A DNA stretch of 64,000 bases from JAODBQ01 sp047602055 (GTDB lineage Bacteria; Actinomycetota; Acidimicrobiia; Acidimicrobiales; Ilumatobacteraceae), in the NCBI GenBank assembly GCA_047602055.1, contig JASGIG010000001.1, positions 1,426,001 through 1,490,000 on the forward strand, read 5' to 3'. Below are positions 40,187 to 49,258 of this stretch, piece after piece. Position numbers and translations under genes: made by a program. Position 1 is the first letter of the stretch, and every line of letters starts with the position of its first letter. The notes below the pieces were generated by a model, which was given only the letters and a program-made list of their open reading frames with translations, made no database searches and was not told where the DNA came from.

Positions 40187-40837
40187 TCATGACGGCCGCA
40201 GGTCGGCGAGCGACGCGCCGGTGGAGTTCACCGTGAGCACGATCGGCCCGCCGGCGGTGTAGGCGACGGCGCTGACCGAGCAGGTGCTGACGACGATGCG
40301 CTGGAACAGGTCGAGGTGCGTGCCCATCGCGTGGGCGACGAGCGCCTTGATCGGATCGGCGTGGGACACGCACACGATCGTGCCACCGGGATGGTGGGCC
40401 CGCAGCCGGTCGACGGCGCCGACGATGCGCGACTGCATCTCGGTGAAGCTCTCCCCGCCGGGGAAGCGGAACGTCGACGGCGCCCGCTGCACGGTCTGCC
40501 ACTCCGGCAGCTTCATCAGGCCCTTCAGCTCGGCGCCGGTCCACTCGCCGAAGTCGCACTCCAGCAGGCCGCGCTCGACCTGCACCTTGAGCCCGCGTGC
40601 CGCGGCGATCGGTGCGGCGGTCTCGCGGGCTCGCTCCAGCGGCGAGGCGTAGACCGCGTCGACGCCGTTCATCTCGGCGATGCGCTGGGCGACGCGCTCG
40701 GCCTGCTGGCGCCCGGCGTCGGCGAGGTGCAGACCCTTGGCCCGGCCGGGCAGCACCGCGCCGGTCGTCGGCGTCTGCCCGTGACGGACGAGGAGCACGA
40801 CGGTGGAGGCGGGCGGGGCGGCTTTTCTGGCGGCCAT
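40187..40837 (-). CDS. MSMEG_4193-type histidine phosphatase
   Basis: A 216-residue phosphoglycerate-mutase-like histidine phosphatase. The RHG motif is LVRHGQTPTTG (His about 19), the acid region is CDFGEWTGAEL, and the second histidine is VCVSHADPIKALVAHAMGTH. This form, with LPGRAKGLHLADAGRQQAER, is the MSMEG_4193 subfamily that clusters with DUF3090 and SCO1664-type genes. The substrate is unknown. It is the first gene of the minus-strand cluster and divergent from the uracil-DNA glycosylase. Confidence 0.87.
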   Translation of the reverse strand: MAARKAAPPASTVVLLVRHGQTPTTGAVLPGRAKGLHLADAGRQQAERVAQRIAEMNGVDAVYASPLERARETAAPIAAARGLKVQVERGLLECDFGEWTGAELKGLMKLPEWQTVQRAPSTFRFPGGESFTEMQSRIVGAVDRLRAHHPGGTIVCVSHADPIKALVAHAMGTHLDLFQRIVVSTCSVSAVAYTAGGPIVLTVNSTGASLADLRPS

Positions 40838-40865
40838 GACGAAGGATCAACCTAACGTCGGTGCG

Positions 40866-41543
40866 ATGGATCGCGGCACGGCGCTCGACGCGCTGGCGCA
40901 GGAGATCACCGCCTGCCGGGCGTGCCCGCGCCTGGTCGCGTGGCGCGAGCAGGTGGCCTGCGACAAGCGCGCCGCGTTCCGCGACGAGGACTACTGGGGC
41001 CGGCCGGTGCCGGGGTTCGGCGATCCCGGCGCGTCCGTGCTCGTGCTCGGCCTGGCACCGGCGGCGCACGGCGCCAACCGCACCGGACGGGTGTTCACGG
41101 GTGACCGCTCGGGTGATTTCCTGTTCGCGTCGATGTACCGCACCGGCTTCGCCAACCAGCCGACGTCGGCGCATCGTGACGACGGGCTGCGGCTGACCGA
41201 CGCGTGGATCAGCGCCGCGGTGCGCTGCGCTCCGCCCGGCAACGCGCCGGCGCCGGCCGAGCGCGACGCCTGTCGGCCGTTCCTGGTGCGTGAGCTGGCG
41301 CTGCTGTGCGAGCTGCGCGTCGTCGTCTGCCTCGGGGCGTTCGGCTACGAGGCGGCGTGCACGGTGCTCGGCGTGCGCCCGCGCCCTCGGTTCGGCCACG
41401 GTGTCGAGGTCGCCGCGCCCGGCGGCGTCACGCTGGTCTGCTCGTTCCACCCGAGCCAGCAGAACACGTTCACCGGGCGGCTGACCGAGACGATGCTCGA
41501 CGACGTGCTCACCGTCGCCCGTCGCCTGAGGGAGCAGAGCTAG
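40866..41543 (+). CDS. Family 5 (type B) uracil-DNA glycosylase
   Basis: A 225-residue enzyme. The Fe-S ligands are Cys17 and Cys20 (ITACRACPRLV), Cys121 and Cys136 (AAVRCAPPGN and ERDACRP). Active-site motif A is LGLAPAAHGANRTGR, lacking the catalytic Asp of family 1, as in family 5. The C-terminal motif is SFHPSQQNTFTGRL. It removes uracil and some deaminated purines from DNA. ATG 40866 is preferred because TAACGT lies 7 nt before it; in-frame starts at 40836 and 40803 run into the divergent gene. Confidence 0.9.
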   Translation: MDRGTALDALAQEITACRACPRLVAWREQVACDKRAAFRDEDYWGRPVPGFGDPGASVLVLGLAPAAHGANRTGRVFTGDRSGDFLFASMYRTGFANQPTSAHRDDGLRLTDAWISAAVRCAPPGNAPAPAERDACRPFLVRELALLCELRVVVCLGAFGYEAACTVLGVRPRPRFGHGVEVAAPGGVTLVCSFHPSQQNTFTGRLTETMLDDVLTVARRLREQS

Positions 41544-41554
41544 CGTCCCGTCGC

Positions 41555-42346
41555 ATGCAGACCCGTCACCCACTGCGGGCGGCGCTCGTCGCCATGCTCG
41601 TGCCGCTGGTGGCGATCGCGGCGTTCGGCAACTCGTGGTTCACCGAGAAGGTCCGCTTCGACCGCGACCACGGCCCGCTGGTCACCCGCCTGCTGGCGAT
41701 GCTCGCCCCGTTCACGTGGACGTTCACGCCGCGCCGCGGGGGCGATGCCAGCAGGGTGCTCTGGTTCGCACAGGCGCTGTCGATCGTCGTGGTCGTCGGT
41801 GGCGTCTTCCTCGTCACCTGGGCCGTGGCCCGCCATGCCACGGGGTCCTCGCTGTTCCTCAGCGCCTGGGGCACGACCGTGCTGGTCGCCATGCTCGGCG
41901 CGTTCGTCGTGACGATCGTCGGCTACGGGACGCTGTTCGGATCGGCGAACCCCGATGGGCTCGGGCGCTTCTGGCACTCGGTGTTCCAGGCGCCGGAGGC
42001 GGCGCTGTGGGGTGCCGGCGTGGGCGTCGTCGTCGGTGCGTTCGCGGCCGCGCTCGTCGGCGGGGTCGACACCCGCCCGACGTACCAGACGTCGGCGCCC
42101 CTGCCCGGCACCGCCCCGGTGTGGCAGCCGACGCAGGTGGCACCGGCGCAGCCGGTCGCGGCCACCCCGCCGCCACCGTGGGCGCAGCAGACGTACGTCG
42201 ACGCGCCCGTGGTCACCGCGCCCCCGGTGATCGCCCAACCGCTCGCCACGCCGCCGGTCCCGCCGCCGGCGCGCCCGCTCGGCGACCCGACCGTCGTCAT
42301 GGTCCAACCGGGCGAGCAGCCACCGTCGCCGGCCGGCGACCGCTAG
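41555..42346 (+). CDS. Membrane protein with proline-rich tail
   Basis: A 263-residue protein with four predicted membrane helices in residues 8-165 and a C-terminal 85-residue Pro/Ala/Val-rich region (PPPPWAQQTYVDAPVVTAPP) that is probably disordered and exposed. I do not recognise the family. TAGCGT lies 8 nt before ATG 41555, giving a likely own promoter just after the glycosylase stop. The next gene starts 9 nt downstream. Confidence 0.6.
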   Translation: MQTRHPLRAALVAMLVPLVAIAAFGNSWFTEKVRFDRDHGPLVTRLLAMLAPFTWTFTPRRGGDASRVLWFAQALSIVVVVGGVFLVTWAVARHATGSSLFLSAWGTTVLVAMLGAFVVTIVGYGTLFGSANPDGLGRFWHSVFQAPEAALWGAGVGVVVGAFAAALVGGVDTRPTYQTSAPLPGTAPVWQPTQVAPAQPVAATPPPPWAQQTYVDAPVVTAPPVIAQPLATPPVPPPARPLGDPTVVMVQPGEQPPSPAGDR

Positions 42347-42355
42347 CCCGCCGCC

Positions 42356-42805
42356 GTGGCAGTGGACGCGCAGCACAGCGCGGCGACCCTGCGGCGCCGC
42401 AAGGTGCTCAGCCGGACGTGGGGCGTTGTCGTCGTCAGCTGGTCGCTGGTGCGCGCCCTGGTGGTCTGGGCGGCGCTCAGCGAGTACGGGATCAACCCGT
42501 GGGTCTACCTGGCGATCGACCTCGCCTCGGCCTTCGTCGACGCGTTCACCACGCCGCGCATGGTGCTGGCGTTCATCGACAACCAGTACCGCGACGCGGC
42601 GAAGTGGTTGCTCGCCTCGGCCGGCGCGTTCGTCGTCCCCGACCTCTACCTGTTCATCGGAACTCGGCACCTGCCGAAGCGGGTGATCCTCGTCATCGTC
42701 ACGATCATCATCGTGACCGCGACGGTCGCCGTCGTCAGCGTCGTCCGCAAGGTGTCGGCCGGGCGTCGCGCCCGCGCGTTCGCCGAGATGTTCGACGGAT
42801 CGTGA
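42356..42805 (+). CDS. Conserved small membrane protein
   Basis: A 149-residue protein with a basic N-terminus (LRRRKVLSRTWG) and three or four membrane helices, the last being RVILVIVTIIIVTATVAVVS, followed by a basic tail. It contains the segment SAFVDAFTTPRMVLAFIDNQ. It resembles small actinobacterial membrane proteins of unknown role. GTG 42356 is used; the spacing to the gene upstream suggests one transcript. Confidence 0.6.
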   Translation: MAVDAQHSAATLRRRKVLSRTWGVVVVSWSLVRALVVWAALSEYGINPWVYLAIDLASAFVDAFTTPRMVLAFIDNQYRDAAKWLLASAGAFVVPDLYLFIGTRHLPKRVILVIVTIIIVTATVAVVSVVRKVSAGRRARAFAEMFDGS

Positions 42806-42839
42806 CCGTTCGCAACGGTTTCTGGCATCATCTGGAGCC

Positions 42840-43277
42840 ATGAAGGCTGCGTTGCTGATCGAGAGCCTGACGGGCAACACCCGTCGAGCCGGCGAGCTGA
42901 TCGCCGCCGACCTGCAGCAGGTCGGCTGGCAGGTGACGGGTAGCTCACCGGTCAAGCAGCCCGACTACGCGTCCATCCAGGACGCCGACATGATCATCAT
43001 CGGTACGTGGGTGCACGGCCTGTTCGTCGTCGGTCAGGCGCCGTGGGGCGTGCCGCTGATCTCCCAGCTGCCGACGATGCAGGGCAAGAAGGCCGCGGTG
43101 TTCTGCACGTTCGCCCTGTCGCCGGGCAGGTCGCTGGACAAGCTGACGTCGGTGGTGTCGCAGCTCGGCGCCGAGGTGATCGGCGGGCTGGCGCTCAACC
43201 GCGGCAAGCTCGAGGCGCACAGCGAGGAGTTCGTCACCCGCCTCGTCGAGAACGCCCCGGCGCTCAGCCCGCGGTGA
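42840..43277 (+). CDS. Flavodoxin family protein
   Basis: A 145-residue flavodoxin-like fold. The FMN phosphate loop is ESLTGNTRRAGE (residues 9-20) and a second flavin loop is IIGTWVHGLF. It carries FMN for electron transfer or quinone reduction; the partner is unknown. The gene stands alone and its last 14 bp overlap the convergent polyphosphate glucokinase. Confidence 0.85.
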   Translation: MKAALLIESLTGNTRRAGELIAADLQQVGWQVTGSSPVKQPDYASIQDADMIIIGTWVHGLFVVGQAPWGVPLISQLPTMQGKKAAVFCTFALSPGRSLDKLTSVVSQLGAEVIGGLALNRGKLEAHSEEFVTRLVENAPALSPR

Positions 43278-44040
43278 TCGCCGCCCCGACGATCCCGGCC
43301 TCGTTCTGCAGCGCCGCCGGGACCAGCTCGGCGCGCGTCGACAGGTAGGGGAAGAACTTCTCGGCCTTCCGGGACACCCCGCCGCCGACGATGATGAGGT
43401 CCGGCCACAGCAGCGCGTCGAGCACGTCGAGGTAGCGGTCGACCCGCTTGCCCCACTTCTTGAACGACAGCTTCTTCTCGTCGCGGGTGCGAGCGCTGGC
43501 CCGCGTCTCGGCGTCGTGCCCGTCGACCTGCAGGTGACCCAGCTCGGTGTTCGGCAGCAGCACGCCGTCGTTGAACACCGCGCAGCCGATGCCGGTGCCG
43601 AGCGTGATCATCACCACGACGCCGTCGCGGCCCTTGCCGGCGCCGAAGCGCATCTCCGCCAGCCCGGCGGCGTCGGCGTCGTTCAGCACGGTGACGGGGC
43701 AGCCGGTGGCGGTGCCGAACAGCTCGGCGGCGTTCGTGCCGATCCAGCTCTTGTCGATGTTCGCCGCGGTGAGCAGCGTCCCACCCTTGACGACGCCCGG
43801 CATCGTCGCCCCGATCGGGCCGTGCCAGTCGAAGTGCGCGGCGACCTCGGCGACCACCTTGGCGACGGCCGCCGGTGTGGACGGCTGCGGCGTCTCCACC
43901 CGGAAGCGTTCGGCCGTGAGCTCGCCGGTCGTCGTGTCGACGGGTGCGCCCTTGACGCCGGAGCCGCCGACGTCGATGCCGAGGACGATGTTGCCTGCCG
44001 CCGGTGTGTCGGCTCCGGGTGTCTCTGCCACGGTCGCCAT
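43264..44040 (-). CDS. ppgK: Polyphosphate glucokinase
   Basis: A 258-residue ROK-family kinase. The phosphate-binding loop is LGIDVGGSGVKGA, the catalytic Asp is in TVLNDADAAGLAEMRFGAGK, and the second loop is MITLGTGIGCAVFNDGVLLP followed by NTELGHL. The KKLSFKKWGKRVDRYLDVLD stretch is typical of PpgK, which phosphorylates glucose with polyphosphate or ATP and is widespread in actinobacteria. ATG 44040 faces the divergent pseudokinase gene. Confidence 0.92.
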   Translation of the reverse strand: MATVAETPGADTPAAGNIVLGIDVGGSGVKGAPVDTTTGELTAERFRVETPQPSTPAAVAKVVAEVAAHFDWHGPIGATMPGVVKGGTLLTAANIDKSWIGTNAAELFGTATGCPVTVLNDADAAGLAEMRFGAGKGRDGVVVMITLGTGIGCAVFNDGVLLPNTELGHLQVDGHDAETRASARTRDEKKLSFKKWGKRVDRYLDVLDALLWPDLIIVGGGVSRKAEKFFPYLSTRAELVPAALQNEAGIVGAAITAG

Positions 44041-44066
44041 CGTCGCGCGGCGGGCATACTTCGGGC

Positions 44067-45843
44067 GTGTCGTTCGGGATCGGGGAGGTCGTCGACCACT
44101 ACCGGCTCGAGCGCGTCATCGCCCACACCGCGGCGACCACCGTCTTCGAAGCGTTCGACCTGCGCCTGCTGCGTCGCGTCGCGCTGAAGGAGCTGGCCGC
44201 CGAGCTCAGCGAGGACCCGGCGTTCCGAACCCGCTTCGCCCGGGACGCGGCCCGTGCCGCCCAGCTCGACCATCCCGGCATCGCCAGCGTGTTCGACTCC
44301 AACGACCACGACGGGTCGCTGTACTTCGTCACCAAGTACGTCGACGGTGTCACGCTCCAGGAGCTGGCCCGGACGCGTTCGATCCCGGTGGACGAGGCCA
44401 TGCCGTACCTCGAACAGGTCGCCGCGGCGCTCGACTACGCCCACCGGCGAGGGGTCGTGCACGGCAGCGTCGGGCTGCCGACCGTGCTGGTTGGCAGCGA
44501 CGACGGCGGCGCGGCGCGGGCGACGTTGTTCGACGTCGGGATCGGCAAGGGCTTGCAGGACGAGGACGTGTCGGCGACGTGGTTCCCGCCGGCGACGGGG
44601 GAGTGGTCGCCCACCGGTCCGGCCGCCGACGCCGAGTCGCGCCGCGTCGACCTCGTCGGCCTCGCTCGCATGGCCTTCGAGCTGCTCACCCGTCGTGCAC
44701 CCCAGGACGCGCTCGGCGAGCGCGTCGATGCTCGAACCGGCGTTGCCGGCCGCGGTCGACGAGGCCTTCGCCGCTGTGTCCGGCAGCAGCCGGGACATGA
44801 CCTGCACGGCGTTCGTCGCCGTGCTGCGCCGGGCGATGCCCGCATCGCTGCTCGTGCCGCGCCAGCCGTCGCTTCCGGGGGCCACCGCCGTGGCCGGTGG
44901 CGGCAGTCACCGGCTGCTGCTCGTGACGGCGTCGCTGATCGCGGTGCTCCTCGTCGGCGGCGTGCTGCTGTGGCAGGGCACCCGTCCGACGGAGGCGGGC
45001 CGCGAGGGGGCGCTCCCGGCCGCGGCGGTGTCGAGGCCGGCGCCGCCGACCCCCCTGGCGCTCCCGGCGACGACCAGACCGTCGACCACGACGTCGTCGA
45101 CGGCCACCTCGACCGCGGCCACCTCGACCACGGCCACCTCGACCACGAGCACCTCGACCACGTCGACCACCGTGATCGAGCCGCCGACGGATCCCCCGAC
45201 CTCACCGGTGCCGGCGCTCAGCCTGTTCGGCGATGTCGTCGGCCAGCCGGTCATTTCACCGGCGAACCCCGAGGGCCAGGCTGCGCTCGCGCTGCAGCAG
45301 CGCCGCCCGCCCGCCGAGGTGGCCGTCCCCGACACGCCGGCATCGTGGTACGCCGAGTGGCTGCGGCTGACCACGCCCGCGCCGGCCGGACCGGTGCTGG
45401 CGACGAACGACGGGTACGCGATCGACGCCGACGTCCCCGTCGAGCTGAACCAGTTCCAGGTCGCCGACAACGGCCAGGTGGTCAGCTTCGTGGAGTGCGT
45501 CGGCGGCGGGTGCACGTCGGTCACCGGCGGGATCCAGCTCAGCCCGTTCTGCGAGCCGACGCCCGGCTGCAACGCGCTGGCCAGCGACGACGGCACGATC
45601 GTCGCCGTGCTCCGGGCCACGGTCAACCTGCGGCCCCCGGGGGTCACGCTGATCTTCTCGGTGACCTCGTCGAACCTGCCGGTGATCGCCGTCGACGACC
45701 CGTACAACACCGTCCGCTACGACGGCGAGACCGGCTCGATGTCCGTGATGCTCGCCGCCGGTCCGCCGCCGGGCACGCAGTCCTCGGTGACGTTCACATA
45801 CGAGGACGGCTCGCGAACCTCGATGACGATCACGTACGGCTAG
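44067..45843 (+). pseudogene. Frameshifted Ser/Thr kinase-like receptor with degenerate catalytic loop
   Basis: GTG 44067 opens a PknB-like domain in which Lys41 (RVALKELA) is kept. The HRD site is instead HGS (residues 132-134, RRGVVHGSVGLPTVLV) and DFG is DVG (156-158), so it is probably a pseudokinase. Near 44728 the frame must shift by one to continue as MLEPALPAAVDEAFAAVSGS, a membrane helix (LLLVTASLIAVLLVGGVLLW), a Thr/Ser-rich linker and an external beta-rich domain ending at 45843. ATG 44728 could start the second part alone. CATACT lies 6 nt before the GTG. This is a real frameshift or a sequence error. Confidence 0.7.
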
Positions 45844-45846
45844 GGG

Positions 45847-46359
45847 TCAGGCCACGGCGGTGGTCGTCGTGGTGTCGGGGATCAGGTCGAGGCTGAGGAT
45901 GCCGTCCTGGCTGATGATCGGGCGGATGCCCTCCTCGGGGAGGGCCAGCTCGGCGACGTCGATCGTGCGGCCCTCGCAGTCGGTGAACGAGCGGGTGTGG
46001 TGCATCTGGGTGACCTTGCACGACAGCGGGCGGTCGGCGGGGTGGGCGAGGTAGATCCGCCAGTTCTGCAGCGGATCGGTGCCGGTGTGGTCGAGCACGA
46101 TCGTGCGGTCGCCGTCCGTGCCGAGCAGGTCGGGGAAGATCAGCGGCCCGTCGGCAGCGATGATCGCCGCGTAGTTGCGCGCCGACCCGGGGCTGAACGT
46201 GTCGCTCGTGAGGGTTCCGCCGCGCTGGCTGCCACCGGAGATCGCCGCGGCGATCAGCCACAGCACGAGGCCCAGCCCGGCGAAGAGCCCGATGCCGGCA
46301 GCGACGGGAACGACCGCCCGGGTGAACGGCGTCCGCAGCTCGGGCATCCTCAAGGGCAC
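45847..46359 (-). CDS. Membrane-anchored protein of unknown function
   Basis: A 170-residue protein with one membrane helix (VVPVAAGIGLFAGLGLVLWL) and an external domain containing SPGSARNYAAIIAADGPLIF and NWRIYLAHPADRPLSCKVTQ. The layout recalls degenerate Rieske-like domains, but no 2Fe-2S ligands are present. GTG 46359 is chosen because CATACT lies 7 nt before it; ATG 46347 is the alternative. It ends 3 nt from the convergent kinase-like gene and is divergent from sucC. Confidence 0.6.
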   Translation of the reverse strand: MPLRMPELRTPFTRAVVPVAAGIGLFAGLGLVLWLIAAAISGGSQRGGTLTSDTFSPGSARNYAAIIAADGPLIFPDLLGTDGDRTIVLDHTGTDPLQNWRIYLAHPADRPLSCKVTQMHHTRSFTDCEGRTIDVAELALPEEGIRPIISQDGILSLDLIPDTTTTTAVA

Positions 46360-46479
46360 GCCAGCCAGTATGTGGGATTGGAGTCGTCGTCGCACAGAGC
46401 CGTAGGGTTCCGGCGGCCATCCGGCCTGTTGACGTCGCCGACGTCGGCGAGCCGACGTCGATGTTCCGGAGGAGTGACC

Positions 46480-47631
46480 GTGGATCTGTTCGAGTACCAG
46501 GGCAAGCAGTACTTCGCCCGCTACGACATCCCGGTCAGTCCGGGTGGCGTCGCCTACACCGTCGACGAGGCGGTCGCCGAAGCCGACAAGGCCGGCTACC
46601 CGGTCGTCGTCAAGGCCCAGGTGCAGGTCGGCGGCCGCGGCAAGGCCGGCGGCATCAAGCTCGCCGACAACGCCGACGAGGTCCGCACCCACGCCGGGAA
46701 CATCCTCGGGATGGACATCAAGGGCCACCTCGTCAAGCGGGTGTGGGTCGAGCACGCCAGTGACATCGTCAAGGAGTACTACGCCTCCTACACGCTCGAC
46801 CGTGGCGCCAAGCAGCACCTGCTGATGCTCAGCGCCCAGGGCGGTGTGGAGATCGAGGCGGTCGCCGAGAGCGACCCGGACGCGATCGTCATGCTGCACG
46901 TCGACCCCGTCGACGGCATCTCGCCGGCCCAGGCCCGCCAGGCCGCGGTCGACGCCAAGATCGACGCCGAGGCCGTCGACGGCGTCGCCGACATGCTCGT
47001 CAAGCTGTACCGCTGCTTCACCGAGGGTGACTGCGACCTCGCCGAGATCAACCCGCTGATCCTGCGGCCCGACGGCGGCGTCCACGCCCTCGACGCCAAG
47101 GTCTCGCTCGACAACAACGCCGCGTTCCGCCACCCCGAGTGGGAGGAGTACCGGGCGACCGAGGAGCTCGACGACCGCGAGCAGCTGGCCCGCCAGCACG
47201 ACCTGCAGTACATCGGCCTCGACGGCACGGTCGGGATCATCGCCAACGGCGCCGGCCTGGCGATGAGCACGCTCGACGTCGTCAACCAGGTCGGCGGCAG
47301 CGCCGCCAACTTCCTCGACATCGGCGGCGGCGCCAACGCCGACGTGATGGCCGCGGCACTCGAGGTCATCAACTTCGACCAGAACGTCGTGTCGATCTTC
47401 ATCAACATCTTCGGTGGCATCACCCGCGGCGAGGAGGTGGCCAAGGGCATCGTCGAGGCGCTCGGCCGCGTCGACCTGCGCGCCCCGATCGTCATCCGCC
47501 TCGACGGCACGAACGCCGAGGAGGGCCGGCAGATCCTGCTCGACGCCGGGATCCCCGAGTCCAAGCTGATCTCCAAGCCCACCATGCTCGATGCCGCCCG
47601 TGCGGCCGTCGCCATCGCAACAGGAGCCTGA
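46480..47631 (+). CDS. sucC: Succinyl-CoA synthetase beta subunit
   Basis: A 383-residue ATP-grasp protein. It begins VDLFEYQGKQYFARYDIPVS and has KAQVQVGGRGKAGGIKLAD (nucleotide site), CDLAEINPLILR and the C-terminal GGITRGEEVAKGIVEAL with LDGTNAEEGRQIL. With SucD it interconverts succinyl-CoA and succinate with nucleotide formation in the TCA cycle. GTG 46480 follows a strong CCGGAGGAG site. SucD starts 3 nt after its stop. Confidence 0.96.
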   Translation: MDLFEYQGKQYFARYDIPVSPGGVAYTVDEAVAEADKAGYPVVVKAQVQVGGRGKAGGIKLADNADEVRTHAGNILGMDIKGHLVKRVWVEHASDIVKEYYASYTLDRGAKQHLLMLSAQGGVEIEAVAESDPDAIVMLHVDPVDGISPAQARQAAVDAKIDAEAVDGVADMLVKLYRCFTEGDCDLAEINPLILRPDGGVHALDAKVSLDNNAAFRHPEWEEYRATEELDDREQLARQHDLQYIGLDGTVGIIANGAGLAMSTLDVVNQVGGSAANFLDIGGGANADVMAAALEVINFDQNVVSIFINIFGGITRGEEVAKGIVEALGRVDLRAPIVIRLDGTNAEEGRQILLDAGIPESKLISKPTMLDAARAAVAIATGA

Positions 47632-47634
47632 CCC

Positions 47635-48531
47635 ATGGCCATCTTCGTCAACGCCGACACCAAGGTCATCGTCCAGGGCCTGACCGGCGGGCAGGGCAAG
47701 TACCACGGCCTGCGCAACAGGGCGTACGGCACCCAGATCGTCGGCGGCGTCACGCCCGGCAAGGGCGGCACCGACGTCGAGGGCGTGCCGGTGTTCAACT
47801 CGGTCGCCGAGGCCGTGGCCGCCACCGGGGCGACGGCGTCGTTCGTCGCCGTGCCGCCGAAGGCCGCGTCGGCGGCGATCCTCGAAGCCGCCGCGGCGGG
47901 CATCGAGTTCATCGTCTGCATCACCGAGGGCATCCCCGCCCAGGACGAGGCGAAGGTCTACAACACGCTCGTCCGCGACCACCCGAACACCCGCCTACTC
48001 GGGCCGAACTGCCCGGGGATCATCAGCCCCGGCAAGTGCAACATCGGCATCACGGCCGGCGAGATCGCTGCGCTGCCGAGCGCCGACGGCCCGAACGTCG
48101 GCATCGTCTCCCGCTCGGGCACGCTGACCTATCAGGCGCTGTACGAGCTGAAGCAGCGCGGCATCGGCGTGTCGACCTGCGTCGGCATCGGTGGCGACCC
48201 GGTCCCGGGCACGAGCTTCATCGACTGCCTCGAGCAGTTCCAGGCCGACCCGGAGACCCACGCGATCATCATGATCGGAGAGATCGGCGGCTCGGCCGAG
48301 GAGGAGGCCGCCGAGTACATCAAGGCCAACGTCACCAAGCCGATGAGCGCCTACATCGCCGGCGTCACCGCCCCGGCCGGCAAGAAGATGGGCCACGCCG
48401 GTGCCATCGTCTCCGGCGGCAAGGGCACGGCGCAGGGCAAGATGGACGCCCTCGCCGCGGCCGGCGTCAAGGTCGGGCTGAACCCGACCGAGGCCGGTGA
48501 GCTGATGGCCGAGATCGTCGCCGGCCTGTAG
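47635..48531 (+). CDS. sucD: Succinyl-CoA synthetase alpha subunit
   Basis: A 298-residue subunit. The CoA-binding N-terminal domain has VIVQGLTGGQGKYHGLRNRA and GPNCPGIISPGKCNIG. The phosphorylated histidine is His254 in KMGHAGAIVSGGKGTAQGKM. It completes the SucCD enzyme. It is followed 25 nt later by a strong hairpin. Length and start are standard. Confidence 0.97.
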   Translation: MAIFVNADTKVIVQGLTGGQGKYHGLRNRAYGTQIVGGVTPGKGGTDVEGVPVFNSVAEAVAATGATASFVAVPPKAASAAILEAAAAGIEFIVCITEGIPAQDEAKVYNTLVRDHPNTRLLGPNCPGIISPGKCNIGITAGEIAALPSADGPNVGIVSRSGTLTYQALYELKQRGIGVSTCVGIGGDPVPGTSFIDCLEQFQADPETHAIIMIGEIGGSAEEEAAEYIKANVTKPMSAYIAGVTAPAGKKMGHAGAIVSGGKGTAQGKMDALAAAGVKVGLNPTEAGELMAEIVAGL

Positions 48532-48556
48532 GAGCCGCACCTGCTTCGAACGCGAA

Positions 48557-48587
48557 GGAGCCCCCGTCCGGATCGGGCGGGGGCTCC
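48557..48587 (+). terminator. Terminator hairpin after sucCD
   Basis: GGAGCCCCCG (48557-48566) pairs exactly with CGGGGGCTCC (48578-48587) around an 11-nt loop. It lies 25 nt after the sucD stop and also faces the end of the convergent membrane protein gene. Confidence 0.8.
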
Positions 48588-48622
48588 TGACGTTCTCAGG
48601 CGTGGCGTTCAGGCGTTGCGGC

Positions 48623-49165
48623 TCAGACCGGCGGCGGGGGCGGCGGGGTGCCACCGCTCGGCGGGGGCGGCGGCGGTGCCGAGGGCGGGAAGCCCGGCGC
48701 GCCCTGCGGCGGTGCGCCCGGCGTCGTCGGCGTGGTCGACCCGGTGGGGATGTTGACCATGTTCGTGCCCATCCCGAGGAGGCCCATGATCGAGCCGGCG
48801 GCCATCGCCAGCGAACCGATGAACATCAGGATCAGGCCGGCGCCGCGGTCGAGGCTGAACGGACCGGTGAACAGCCAGCCGAGCATGATCCCGGCTGCGC
48901 TGATCCCCCAGGTGGCGTAGATCTGCGGCCAGGTGAACGTCAGCACCTTCTCCGGCAGCTTGACGCCGGCGAGGTCGAGGATGACGCACACGAGCATGGC
49001 GACGCCGAGGATCACCGGGATGATCGTCGCCGGGAAGAGCAGGTCGCCGCTCCACACGCTGCGCCCCTCGCCTCCCGCGGTGTAGAAGCTCAAGAAGCTG
49101 AAGATGAAGACGACGAGCCCGCCGACTCCCATGATGAGGCTTGCGACCGTGATCTGCTTCTTCAT
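48623..49165 (-). CDS. Small membrane protein with poly-proline tail
   Basis: A 180-residue protein with four membrane helices (residues 5-27, 45-65, 83-102 and 110-132) and a C-terminal 45-residue Pro/Gly tail ending in PPPPPPV. I do not recognise the family; similar proteins with N-terminal four-helix parts and disordered tails occur in acidimicrobial genomes. A GGAAGGAT ribosome site precedes ATG 49165. It is divergent from purH. Confidence 0.65.
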   Translation of the reverse strand: MKKQITVASLIMGVGGLVVFIFSFLSFYTAGGEGRSVWSGDLLFPATIIPVILGVAMLVCVILDLAGVKLPEKVLTFTWPQIYATWGISAAGIMLGWLFTGPFSLDRGAGLILMFIGSLAMAAGSIMGLLGMGTNMVNIPTGSTTPTTPGAPPQGAPGFPPSAPPPPPPSGGTPPPPPPV

Positions 49166-49258
49166 CGTGGTGTGATCCTTCCGACCAGGGACCTCAACGA
49201 ACGTACACCTTGTTCAGTGGCCGATGGCGGAATGTGGTCGTGGGCATACGCTCGGCGC

